From an uncultured Candidatus Saccharibacteria bacterium (GTDB lineage: Bacteria; Patescibacteriota; Saccharimonadia; Saccharimonadales; Saccharimonadaceae): DNA of 51,527 nucleotides. A model generated the notes under the pieces. It had not been told where the DNA came from, did not search any database, and saw nothing but the letters and a program-made list of their open reading frames with translations. The position numbers and the translations under genes were made by a program. The stretch is taken from assembly GCA_938040655.1 (NCBI GenBank), contig CALHZK010000022.1:1-51527 (forward strand), read 5' to 3'. This document shows, piece after piece, positions 23,710 through 32,296 of this stretch (its first letter is position 1; each line of letters starts with the position of its first letter).

Positions 23710-25332
23710 TCAGATAACCCGGTTAATTTCGTCAAGGGTTGTTTCGCCGCGCAGCGCTGCCAACACACCGGCCTGTAGTAGCGTCACCATCCCCTGTTTT
23801 TTGGCAGTTTCCTCGATCACCTCAGTATGAAAGTCGGCCATATCACCCCGTAGAAAGGCCTGAATCTCCTCAGTGACAACCAGCTGCTCCATCACTGGGA
23901 TACGCCCTTTATACCCAAATGGCGCCTCGTCGGTCGCGACTGGCCGCCACAGCGAAAAACGATCAAGGTCAGGGTGCTCGACCCCGTCTGGTAGATCAGC
24001 GAGAACCTGCTTCACCCAGCGCTGAGTTGCCTCGTCTGGCTGGTACTCTTCTTTACTCTCATCCCACAGTCGGCGGACCAGCCGCTGAGCGATGATCAAC
24101 CGGATTGCTGAAGAAAAAATTGGATTCTGGCCAATCATATCAATCATCCGGCTAAAAGCCGCTGCGGTCGAATTCGCGTGAAAGCTAGACAGCACTAAGT
24201 GGCCAGTAATTGATGCTTGGATCGCCGTCTTGGCTGTCTCGTTGTCGCGAATCTCTCCAACCATCACCACATCTGGGTCCATCCGCAGAATACTCCGCAG
24301 GCCGTCATCAAAGCGCTGACCAGCAGTCGTATCAATCGGAATCTGGGTCACACCTGGGATAGTGTTTTCTATCGGGTCTTCTAGTGTAATAATTTTGCGA
24401 GATGGCGTATTAAGCGCATTCAGCATACTGTAGAGAGTGGTCGATTTACCAGAGCCGGTCGGGCCGACCATTAGTACCATACCCCGCGGGTGTGACACCA
24501 CTTCGTCAATCTGCTGACGCTCGGCGGGTGAGATATTCAGGAGATCAAGATTAAGCATCGCTGTGTCAAAATTAAATAGCCGCATCACCACATCTTGACC
24601 GTACATCGTCGGCACCGCCTCGACGCGTAAATTGAGGATGTGCGAGCTGCCATCACGATGGATTTCTTGCTGCATGTGGCCAGACTGAGGCTCACGAGAG
24701 GCTGTCGAAATGTTAGCCCGCGAGGCCAGTGTCGCCATAATCACCCGGTAGCGGTCACGGCTAAGCTCTGCCACGGCATGCAGCGCACCATCGACCCGCA
24801 TGCGCACCCGAATACTGTCGCGCTGATTCTCAATGTGAATGTCGCTCGCAGCAAGTTTATCTGCTTGATTCACTAAATAATCGAATACGTCGTTGGTGCC
24901 GACTGAGGACAGAGTCTGGCTGACTTGCTGCAAGGTTTGACTGTCGCCCTCTTGGGCAATTTGAATATCGTCATAGATAATTTTTTTCGGTGGGTCAAAC
25001 CGTAGCATCAACGACCGGAAAGCTGAACCAGAAATCAAATAAAACTGGAGGACCTTACCCTCTTCACGGTACTCCCTGGTCATCGTCGACATCAACGATT
25101 GTGGCGTCTGCGAGGTGATACCGAATTGGAATGTCTGATCTTTCAGGCTGACCATCAGCGGGACAATACGGCCCTTGTACATGTCGTCGATAGTCAAGAC
25201 ATCGCGTACCAGCGATATTCGATCTTCAAAATCTCGCCCATCCAAGTAGGGAATACCTAAGATATCGGCTCGTTTGCGTGTCGCCTCTTCGTCTTGCTCG
25301 CGTCGACGAGCTTGAATTGCATCCTCATTCAT
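23710..25332 (-). CDS. pilB: Type IV pilus assembly ATPase (PilB/GspE family)
   Basis: 540 residues. This hexameric ATPase powers pilus extension from the cytoplasmic side of the membrane. An N-terminal MshEN-like domain (LGIPYLDGRDFEDRISLV) precedes the ATPase domain: Walker A GPTGSGKSTT near residue 290, ITLEDPIE, the Walker B region MDPDVVMVGEIRDNETA, and the His box LVLSSFHANS. The C-terminal tetracysteine zinc site of classical PilB is not visible: a 50-residue insert replaces it (LWDESKEEYQPDEATQRW and onward). No pilin, pilC or pilT gene is adjacent. Pili are proposed to serve host attachment in Saccharibacteria; that role is inference. Confidence 0.9.
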   Translation of the reverse strand: MNEDAIQARRREQDEEATRKRADILGIPYLDGRDFEDRISLVRDVLTIDDMYKGRIVPLMVSLKDQTFQFGITSQTPQSLMSTMTREYREEGKVLQFYLISGSAFRSLMLRFDPPKKIIYDDIQIAQEGDSQTLQQVSQTLSSVGTNDVFDYLVNQADKLAASDIHIENQRDSIRVRMRVDGALHAVAELSRDRYRVIMATLASRANISTASREPQSGHMQQEIHRDGSSHILNLRVEAVPTMYGQDVVMRLFNFDTAMLNLDLLNISPAERQQIDEVVSHPRGMVLMVGPTGSGKSTTLYSMLNALNTPSRKIITLEDPIENTIPGVTQIPIDTTAGQRFDDGLRSILRMDPDVVMVGEIRDNETAKTAIQASITGHLVLSSFHANSTAAAFSRMIDMIGQNPIFSSAIRLIIAQRLVRRLWDESKEEYQPDEATQRWVKQVLADLPDGVEHPDLDRFSLWRPVATDEAPFGYKGRIPVMEQLVVTEEIQAFLRGDMADFHTEVIEETAKKQGMVTLLQAGVLAALRGETTLDEINRVI

Positions 25333-25340
25333 ATGTCTCT

Positions 25341-25379
25341 ATTATAACAAACAGCTCATGTTGATGCGAGTGCTATAAT
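25341..25379. promoter_or_regulatory. Back-to-back extended -10 promoters of pilB and the SpoU gene
   Basis: The minus strand reads TGTTATAAT (25341-25349), 8 nt before the pilB ATG at 25332. The plus strand reads TGCTATAAT (25371-25379), 7 nt before the ATG at 25387. Neither has a convincing -35 box or a ribosome binding site. Both genes are predicted to be leaderless. Confidence 0.6.
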
Positions 25380-25386
25380 GACAATT

Positions 25387-25938
25387 ATGAGGCCAATTAT
25401 CACTGTACTTGCCCATAACATTCGCTCTACGTATAATATCGGCTCGCTATTTCGGACTGCCGAGGGGTTTGGTGTGCATGAAATTATTCTCAGCGGCTAT
25501 ACACCCTATCCAGACCTCAGCCTCTGCGTCGCAGCACCGACCTGCGCCTTTCTCGAAGAGAGTGTATCGCCAGTCGACCCTCGCCTCCCACATATCCGCC
25601 AGAAGATCACCCAGCAGATCCACAAAACCGCCCTGGGTGCCGAAGCCCTGGTGCCATTTCGCTATGTGGCACACATCGAGCAGTGGCTGACCGAGAATCA
25701 GCAGCACGACCGTCTGCCAGTCATTGCCCTCGAGCAAGCACCTAGTAGTATCATGCTGCCGCAATTTCAACCGCCACGCCAATATGCGCTCCTCCTGGGC
25801 GAAGAAGTCCATGGTATTAGCCCAGATATCCTAGCCCAATGCGACCACATCGTCGAAATACCGATGTATGGCCAGAAAGAATCGTTTAACGTCAGCGTCG
25901 CGGCCGGCATCGCCCTATATGCAATGATGGCTACATGA
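25387..25938 (+). CDS. SpoU/TrmH-family RNA 2'-O-methyltransferase
   Basis: 183 residues. The SPOUT knot motifs are all present: NIRSTYNIGSLFRTAEGFG at the N-terminus, LLLGEEVHGIS, and IPMYGQKESFNVSVAAGIALY at the C-terminus. These enzymes methylate ribose 2'-OH in tRNA or rRNA using SAM. There is no N-terminal RNA-binding extension, as in TrmL or minimal TrmH forms, so the substrate cannot be assigned. The ATG at 25387 was chosen over the one at 25378 because the latter overlaps the -10 box. It is convergent with dnaE, with 11 bp between stops. Confidence 0.92.
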   Translation: MRPIITVLAHNIRSTYNIGSLFRTAEGFGVHEIILSGYTPYPDLSLCVAAPTCAFLEESVSPVDPRLPHIRQKITQQIHKTALGAEALVPFRYVAHIEQWLTENQQHDRLPVIALEQAPSSIMLPQFQPPRQYALLLGEEVHGISPDILAQCDHIVEIPMYGQKESFNVSVAAGIALYAMMAT

Positions 25939-25949
25939 ATGGCCACAGC

Positions 25950-28900
25950 CTAGCGCAGTACGACACAGTCTTCGCCCAAGGCAGCTTGTAGTTTATCCAA
26001 AAGCTCAGTGGCTGGCTCGATGCGAAACGGCAAACGCATGGCCGATTTATCTACCTCGCCCAGCACCAATACGACATCAGTTGAGCCAGTATGCGCCTGG
26101 CAGATTCGCTTGAGCGAAATAAGTTTCTGCTGATCACTCGGATCTTTGACATGGAGAAAAAGGCGGCTGGCTGGTGCAGCAGCGTGAGTGGCCATCGTAT
26201 CAGCCACCGTAGCTCCCTGCACATGAGCACCGGCACTGGCTCCCACCGAGGGCGCTGTAGTAGCTACCGCTGCCTGCTTTGCCTGTTTTGCCTGTTTTTT
26301 ACTGCGGTAGGCCGCACGTCTCTCCTGCTTCACGGCACGGCTGACTTGCGGTGCCTTCATCGCCTGGCCGGTTGATTGATACTGCTGCAATTCACGGTCA
26401 TCGACCAGCACCAGCTCATTGGCGATAAGCTTACTTTCACTGCCAAGCACTCCATCTCGATCGCGCGCTGAGTTCTTGCCAGTCACCCGGATAACGGCAT
26501 CCTGGAGTAGCTTGCCGCCGACTTGCTCGTACAAATGAGGGAATATAATCACCTCTCCCTCGCCAGATTTATCCTCCAGGCCGACAAAGGCCATTTTACT
26601 GCCGCTTTTAGTGACAATACTGCGCACACTAGTGATGATACCACCGACAGTCATCTCTCGACTATCATAGTCTGGGACCAATTGACTAAGCGGCTGTGTC
26701 TGTTCTTGCAAATACACCTCATACGCATCCAACGGGTGGGCCGAAATATACAGCCCCATTAGCTCACGCTCCCACATCAAACGTTCCTTGTCGGTGTGTT
26801 TGGCAGGAGCCGGCTGCAGAGTAATCGACGGCTGGGCACTGGTCTGCGCATCACCCAAAAGGCCAAACAGGTCAGTCTGGCCACTTGCTGCTTCTTTCTG
26901 TACCTTCGAAGCAAATGCAGTGACTGTGTCTAGGTTGAACAATAGGTCCGACCGATCACCAAATTTGGCAAATGCCCCCGTCTTGACCAGTGACTCCCAG
27001 GCCTTGCGGTTGAATTTGTTTGTCGACACTCGCGTCGCAAAATCCTCAACCGACTGAAATGGGCCACCCGCCTCACGAGCACGAATCACCTCCTCGACCG
27101 CACCGACACCGACGCCTTTGACCGCGGCCATGCCAAAGCGAATCTTGTGCTCATGCGGCACCACCGCAAACTCGACAAACGACTCATTGATGTCCGGGCT
27201 AAGTACATCAATCCCCATATGCTTGCACTCGGTCATCTCGATCGCCAGACGCTCGGTATCGTCCTGATCACTCGTCATCAGCGCCGCCATAAAGGCATCT
27301 GGGTAGTGCGCCTTCAGATACGCCGTCCAATAGGCAATCAAGCCATAACAGGCGGCGTGCGACTTGTTGAAGCAGTAATTCGCAAACTCCTCCAATGCGT
27401 CCCAAAATTGCTCCGCCACCTGGCGCGTCGCCCCGCCAACCTTGATCGCCCCCTCGACAAACTCCGGCTTGACCTTTTTCATGAGGTCGATTTTTTTCTT
27501 GCCAACCGCCTTGCGGAGCGTATCGGCCTGGCCACCGGTGAAGCCGCACCACTCCTTAGAAATCTGCATAAACTGCTCTTGATACACCAAAATACCGTAG
27601 GTATTTTCCAGCGAGTTTTTCATACCGGGGTGTAGATAGGTAATTTCCTCCTCGCCATGCTTACGCTTGATGAACGAGTCGATAAACTGCATCGGCCCCG
27701 GGCGATACAAGGCCACCATCGCGATAATATCCTCAAAGCGGGTCGGCTTGAGCGCCCGCAAGTAGCGCTTCATACCCGCCGACTCTAGCTGGAACACACC
27801 AGTGGTATCGCCGCGCTGAAACAACTTGTAGGTTTCTTCGTCGTCTAGCGGCAGTGTCGATAGATCAATCGTCACCCCATAAACCTTACGAATAATCCGC
27901 ATCGCGTTATTGATGATTGTCAGGTTGCTGAGCCCCAAAAAGTCCATCTTCAGCAAGCCCAGGTCCTCGACTTCGCCCATTGGGAACTGGGTGGCTACCA
28001 CACCTTTTTGCGACATTTCTAGCGGAATATAATTCACCAGCGTATCCGGTGCAATCACCACACCACAGGCGTGCACGCCGTGGCTGCGGATCGTCCCCTC
28101 TAGCTGAATCGCAAAGTCCAACACTTGTTTGGCGGTCGGGTTAGTTTCGTATTCACGCTTCAAGTCAGCGTCCTCTTTGATGCTGACAGCGAGCGGAATA
28201 TGGCGACCCTGCGATGGCGGCGGTACCAGCTTGGCTAAGCGGTCACTCTCAGCATATGGCACTTGCAGCACCCGCGCCACATCGCGCACCGCCATCCGAC
28301 CAAACATCTTGCCAAAAGTTGCGATATTACTGACGTGGTCGTGCCCGTATTTATCGGCACAATATTGAATCACTTCATCACGCCGAGTATCCTGAATGTC
28401 GACATCAATATCCGGCATCGAGATACGATCAGGATTAAGGAAGCGCTCAAACAGCAGGCCGTATTTCAGCGGGTCAAGATCGGTGATGTTCAGCGCATAG
28501 GCAATAATCGAGCCAGCTGCCGAGCCACGCCCTGGGCCAAACACGATACCGCGACTCTTGCCCCAGTTGATAAAATCCTGCACGATCAAAAAATAACCCT
28601 CATAGCCCATATTGGCCATCACGCCTAGCTCCATCTCGGCCCGCTGGCGCACATCCTCGGTTAGCTGCGGGATAATCTCCTCGGCTGTTAGCTGCTTTGC
28701 CTCTGCTGCCGGCACTTGATTATAGCGGGTCAGTAGCCCCTGATAAACTATTTTATGTAAATGTTCATGCTCGCTCTCACCGTCTGGCAGCGGATACTTT
28801 GGAATGAGGATTCGCCCCAGCTCAATCTCGACATTGCAGCGATCAGCAACCTTTTTGGTGTTACGAACAACCTCAGGGTGCTCCTCACCCCAGTGGGCGA

Positions 28901-29726
28901 TAATATCGCGCGGATCGGTCAAATGCAGCTCGAAATCTTTCAAGCTCATCCGTTTTTCGTCGCTCAAATATGCACCGGTACCGACACAGAGTAGAATCTC
29001 GTGAGCATCCTGATAGGCATGTGTCAGATAGTGACCATCACAAGTCACCACCATATCAATACCCAACTCGCGCGACAGTGCTATCAAGCCATTATTTATC
29101 TTCTCCTGGACGCTCCAGTGGGTGTTTGACTTCGGGTGGCCGTGATCCTGCAGCTCCAAATAATATCGGTCACCAAATACTGACCGGTACCATTGCACAA
29201 TCTGCTTAGCCTTCGCATAATCATCATGCTTGAGTGCCGTGCTGACTTCGCTACTGGCGCAGCCGCTGAGGACAATCAGCCCTTCATTGAGCTCTTCTAA
29301 TAGCTCATGGTCAACCCGTGGTTTATAATACATACCCTCGAGGTTAGCCCGAGTCGATAGCTTCATCAGATTATGCAAACCGGTATTGTTCATCGCCAGT
29401 ACTGTCAAATGAAAGCGCTGCTTGTCTTTGGCCGGATCGCGATCAAATCGGCTCCGAGCCGCCACGTACGTCTCAATGCCAAGGATTGGCTTAATACCAG
29501 CCCCCTTGGCTCGTTTATAAAAATCAAGGATGCCACTCATTGTCCCGTGGTCGGTCACGGCAGCAGCCTCCATACCAAACTGCTTGACCGCATCGACGAG
29601 ATCGTTTATCTTCGTCAGCCCGTCAAGCATCGAGTGATAAGTATGGTTGTGGAGGTGCACAAAATCAGACGGCTGTAGGGGAGCCGTATCACGAGATGAG
29701 GTTGCTGCTGTATTATCCGCTACCAT
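25950..29726 (-). CDS. dnaE: DNA polymerase III subunit alpha
   Basis: 1258 residues, DnaE1 type, the replicative polymerase. The N-terminal PHP domain keeps a complete set of candidate metal ligands: H26, H28, D35, H60, E85, H106, C156, D230, H232. The polymerase core has the catalytic PDIDVDIQDTRR and GRGSAAGSIIAYAL; the tandem HhH region follows (AAVKGVGVGAVEEVIRARE). An OB domain (MTVGGIITSVRSIVTKSGSKMAF) and a Lys/Ala-rich linker lead to the C-terminal domain. The ATG has no clear ribosome binding site; a 20-residue extension precedes the usual FVHLH start. It is the last gene after galU and the DUF5665 gene, with a possible extra promoter (TGATATACT) at 29787-29795. Confidence 0.97.
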   Translation of the reverse strand: MVADNTAATSSRDTAPLQPSDFVHLHNHTYHSMLDGLTKINDLVDAVKQFGMEAAAVTDHGTMSGILDFYKRAKGAGIKPILGIETYVAARSRFDRDPAKDKQRFHLTVLAMNNTGLHNLMKLSTRANLEGMYYKPRVDHELLEELNEGLIVLSGCASSEVSTALKHDDYAKAKQIVQWYRSVFGDRYYLELQDHGHPKSNTHWSVQEKINNGLIALSRELGIDMVVTCDGHYLTHAYQDAHEILLCVGTGAYLSDEKRMSLKDFELHLTDPRDIIAHWGEEHPEVVRNTKKVADRCNVEIELGRILIPKYPLPDGESEHEHLHKIVYQGLLTRYNQVPAAEAKQLTAEEIIPQLTEDVRQRAEMELGVMANMGYEGYFLIVQDFINWGKSRGIVFGPGRGSAAGSIIAYALNITDLDPLKYGLLFERFLNPDRISMPDIDVDIQDTRRDEVIQYCADKYGHDHVSNIATFGKMFGRMAVRDVARVLQVPYAESDRLAKLVPPPSQGRHIPLAVSIKEDADLKREYETNPTAKQVLDFAIQLEGTIRSHGVHACGVVIAPDTLVNYIPLEMSQKGVVATQFPMGEVEDLGLLKMDFLGLSNLTIINNAMRIIRKVYGVTIDLSTLPLDDEETYKLFQRGDTTGVFQLESAGMKRYLRALKPTRFEDIIAMVALYRPGPMQFIDSFIKRKHGEEEITYLHPGMKNSLENTYGILVYQEQFMQISKEWCGFTGGQADTLRKAVGKKKIDLMKKVKPEFVEGAIKVGGATRQVAEQFWDALEEFANYCFNKSHAACYGLIAYWTAYLKAHYPDAFMAALMTSDQDDTERLAIEMTECKHMGIDVLSPDINESFVEFAVVPHEHKIRFGMAAVKGVGVGAVEEVIRAREAGGPFQSVEDFATRVSTNKFNRKAWESLVKTGAFAKFGDRSDLLFNLDTVTAFASKVQKEAASGQTDLFGLLGDAQTSAQPSITLQPAPAKHTDKERLMWERELMGLYISAHPLDAYEVYLQEQTQPLSQLVPDYDSREMTVGGIITSVRSIVTKSGSKMAFVGLEDKSGEGEVIIFPHLYEQVGGKLLQDAVIRVTGKNSARDRDGVLGSESKLIANELVLVDDRELQQYQSTGQAMKAPQVSRAVKQERRAAYRSKKQAKQAKQAAVATTAPSVGASAGAHVQGATVADTMATHAAAPASRLFLHVKDPSDQQKLISLKRICQAHTGSTDVVLVLGEVDKSAMRLPFRIEPATELLDKLQAALGEDCVVLR

Positions 29727-29786
29727 ATTGAAATTGCCAATCCACTCACTAGATAGGCGTACTATCTTCCTTCATCTGTCTTTTTC

Positions 29787-29795
29787 AGTATATCA
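29787..29795 (-). promoter_or_regulatory. Possible extended -10 promoter of dnaE
   Basis: The reverse strand reads TGATATACT at the very end of the DUF5665 gene, about 60 nt upstream of the dnaE ATG. There is no clear -35. Confidence 0.35.
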
Positions 29796-29797
29796 TG

Positions 29798-30124
29798 TCA
29801 GCGGCGGCGCTGCATGGTGTCGATCAGCTGATTCAGAAAATCTGCCAGCGCCGGAAAGACGTCAGCAAACCGCCCCAGCAGCCACACCGATAAGGTCACC
29901 AAGAGTGTCACGCCAACGATACTGCCAATACCAAAAAAGAATCCGCGCCAAAAATTGAGCCAATAAACCTGCCGGCGCGAGCGGTGAAAATCATAAAACA
30001 ACTCTTCTAGCAGAGCCTGGCGAGCCCCCTTTTCATTATCATGGGCGACCCGAGCCGCCAAAGACTGCGCTCGCCGAGTGGCAGCTGGCTTCTTACCGGC
30101 AGGTGACTGATCAGTTTGCGTCAT
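29798..30124 (-). CDS. DUF5665-like small membrane protein
   Basis: 108 residues. A polar, Ala/Arg-rich N-terminus is followed by LLEELFYDFHRSRRQVYWLNFWRGFFFGIG and a single strong membrane segment (SIVGVTLLVTLSVWLLG), then a short amphipathic tail. The layout and the NFxRGxFFGxGS motif match my recollection of the DUF5665 family; its function is unknown. The ATG at 30124 lies inside the end of galU in another frame (14-nt overlap), indicating co-translation. Confidence 0.65.
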   Translation of the reverse strand: MTQTDQSPAGKKPAATRRAQSLAARVAHDNEKGARQALLEELFYDFHRSRRQVYWLNFWRGFFFGIGSIVGVTLLVTLSVWLLGRFADVFPALADFLNQLIDTMQRRR

Positions 30125-31019
30125 CTCTCTCAAGCCGCGTTAGTAAGTGCGCTCGTAGATCGTGGCCAAAGTTTGGATCGCGCAGGCCGAAATCAATGAC
30201 TGTCTTGAGGTATTCCAGCTTATCACCGGTGTCATAGTAGCTGCCATTGGTGATTTCTACACCATAAAAGCCGTAGCCATCATCAATCATACTCTGCATG
30301 ATCGGCTGCACGGTAAATTCGCCACGGCCATCAAACAGCTGCTTTGCCTGCTCGAGGTAGGAGAAAAACTCACCTGGCAGCAAATAACTACTGACGCTGG
30401 CGAGATCTGACGGCGCATTGGCCTTGCCTGGTTTTTCGACAATATTTGTCATCTTGATCACACCATCATCTTGCTGCTCACCGGCGACCACACCGTAGCG
30501 ATCAAACTCAACATCATCAACAATCCGCTTGCACGATAATACCGCACCATTAAATTTTTGTGAGGCAATAATCATCTGGCGAAAACGGCTTGGACTCGCA
30601 GCGATGAAATCATCGGCAAAGGTGTAAATGACCGGCTCGTCACGATTGATCAGATGGGCTGCGCAGGTCAGCGGTGTGGCATTGCCATAAGGGCCCTTTT
30701 GCCGCACGTAGACAAAGTTTGCCATCTCCGACAGGTTCTTGACTATATCAATCAGCGGCTGCTTTTTTGGCCCGCCGGCCCGCAAATTAGCAAGCAGGTC
30801 CTCGTTTGGTACGTCGAAATGATCCTCGATTGCCCGCTTGTTGGCGCTCCCGACGATGATGATATCTTTGATGCCGGCTTCGACCAACTCCTCAACCACA
30901 TACTGAATAATCGGCTTATCGATCAGCGGCATCATCTCCTTGGGCATTGCCTTGGTTTGCGGCAAAAAGCGGGTGCCAAAGCCAGCGGCAGCAATAATCG
31001 CTTTGGTAGGTGTTTTCAT
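30111..31019 (-). CDS. galU: UTP--glucose-1-phosphate uridylyltransferase
   Basis: 302 residues. It makes UDP-glucose from UTP and glucose-1-phosphate, a precursor for cell-surface glycans. The nucleotidyltransferase signature is AIIAAAGFGTRFLPQTKAMPKEM, then IDKPIIQYVVEELVEAGI, YVRQKGPYGNA and FADDFI. The ATG at 31019 was chosen because AAGGAG lies 11 nt upstream and the family-typical sequence begins there, not at the longer in-frame start at 31073. It heads the galU-DUF5665-dnaE transcript. Confidence 0.95.
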   Translation of the reverse strand: MKTPTKAIIAAAGFGTRFLPQTKAMPKEMMPLIDKPIIQYVVEELVEAGIKDIIIVGSANKRAIEDHFDVPNEDLLANLRAGGPKKQPLIDIVKNLSEMANFVYVRQKGPYGNATPLTCAAHLINRDEPVIYTFADDFIAASPSRFRQMIIASQKFNGAVLSCKRIVDDVEFDRYGVVAGEQQDDGVIKMTNIVEKPGKANAPSDLASVSSYLLPGEFFSYLEQAKQLFDGRGEFTVQPIMQSMIDDGYGFYGVEITNGSYYDTGDKLEYLKTVIDFGLRDPNFGHDLRAHLLTRLERDDAN

Positions 31020-31052
31020 CACAGTACTCTCCTTGTTCATCATGTGTGATTC

Positions 31053-31061
31053 ATTATACCA
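31053..31061 (-). promoter_or_regulatory. Extended -10 promoter of galU
   Basis: The reverse strand reads TGGTATAAT, with a weak -35. The predicted leader is about 28 nt and contains AAGGAG. Confidence 0.55.
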
Positions 31062-31092
31062 CGACGGCACCAAAAGGCTACCGCGCCACCCT

Positions 31093-32295
31093 CTATCGGT
31101 GAGGCAAAGAAGAGTTATGCAAAAACCTCTTAACTACCTCCGAGCCAACCGCTCGAGATTTCCGCCTCACCAGCCCAGACTGTTGCTGCTCAGGCGGGAG
31201 TATGTGGCAATCAGCGAGCTGAGAAGGTTCTTTTCCTTTGGGCATACTGGCTGTCCATGTTGCGATAGGCAATCGAGCCGCTTTCTTTTGTGCCTCAAAT
31301 TGCCTATGGAGGTCTCTCAGCATAGTTTGAAAGCGCAGTGGTAACGCTGAATCGGTCGTCTGGCCGCTATTTGCACGTACCAGAAAGTCATCGATAGCCA
31401 TGAGCTGCATCCCTGCGCCTTGAGCCACCTCGGTCGCGTCGCGTTGATCTGTGGTATCTTCTGCAGGCCGGCAGCCAATCGCCAGAACCATTCGCCCTTC
31501 CATCTTGCGATAGGGGCCCCAGTCGATCTTACCGCCGTCGATCATCAATCCCGGCACCATAGCTGTCTCTTCGCGAAACTCACGCAGCGCTGCCTCATAC
31601 CAGGTCTCTCCCTCCTCGACAGCACCACCCGGTGGATCATTCAAAAACCTCCCTACATTGGGCCGAAACTGCCGGACAGTCACCACTTGCCCACCAGTGG
31701 TGATTGCCAATATGGCAACTGCTCGCGTGCTTGTGCCGTCCTCGTGCGAGTCAATCATCAAGAAGCTGTGTTCTTTCCGATGGTTGCCCGATGCATCTAC
31801 CGATGAGAGCTGCTCATCTGTCACAGTCCTCTGAAATTTACCGTTTTCGCTCGATACTGTTGTGGCGACCACCCTCTCTCGCCTAAATCGGCGGTCGCTG
31901 TCTTGCCTGTCATGCGAGGGGTAACGTTCGAACTCGTAGTCAATAAGCGGTACTCTATACGTAATACCATCCATCACCACCACAGCTATATCGCAGCCAA
32001 TATCCTGCTCATAGCGATGAAAAGTCAGTAAATGGTCTGGTGTGGGTATGGTCGCGCATTTCCCTGTCGTATCGACACTGGTCAAGCTATCACCTCCCAC
32101 ATACACCACTGACTCCGGAATATTCCCCATGATAAGTGTCTCTTGTGGATAGTGAGCATTGCCGGGTAATTCAATTCTATCTGGTTTGCCATGCAACATC
32201 TCACGTAGTTCTGCTGCAGCAGCAGAAGAAAGAGGTGGTAACTTCATGTTAGTACGCGTAGGAAGAGGGTGTACAGGTGCTTTTTCAGAATTCAT
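31093..32295 (-). CDS. Nudix hydrolase with unknown N-terminal domain
   Basis: 400 residues, more than twice a simple Nudix protein. The Nudix box is GAVEEGETWYEAALREFREE (near residues 225-245); the usual Gly after the EE pair is Ala. The preceding strand VAILAITTGGQVVTVRQFRPNVGRF resembles the ADP-ribose pyrophosphatase branch. Residues 1-180 form an unrecognised domain, and the last 70 residues are basic and probably disordered (QQQSGLVRRKSRAVGSEV). It starts one base after the gatB stop with AAGGA upstream, so it is the last gene of the gat operon. Substrate is unknown. Confidence 0.8.
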   Translation of the reverse strand: MNSEKAPVHPLPTRTNMKLPPLSSAAAAELREMLHGKPDRIELPGNAHYPQETLIMGNIPESVVYVGGDSLTSVDTTGKCATIPTPDHLLTFHRYEQDIGCDIAVVVMDGITYRVPLIDYEFERYPSHDRQDSDRRFRRERVVATTVSSENGKFQRTVTDEQLSSVDASGNHRKEHSFLMIDSHEDGTSTRAVAILAITTGGQVVTVRQFRPNVGRFLNDPPGGAVEEGETWYEAALREFREETAMVPGLMIDGGKIDWGPYRKMEGRMVLAIGCRPAEDTTDQRDATEVAQGAGMQLMAIDDFLVRANSGQTTDSALPLRFQTMLRDLHRQFEAQKKAARLPIATWTASMPKGKEPSQLADCHILPPEQQQSGLVRRKSRAVGSEVVKRFLHNSSLPHR

Positions 32296-32296
32296 A

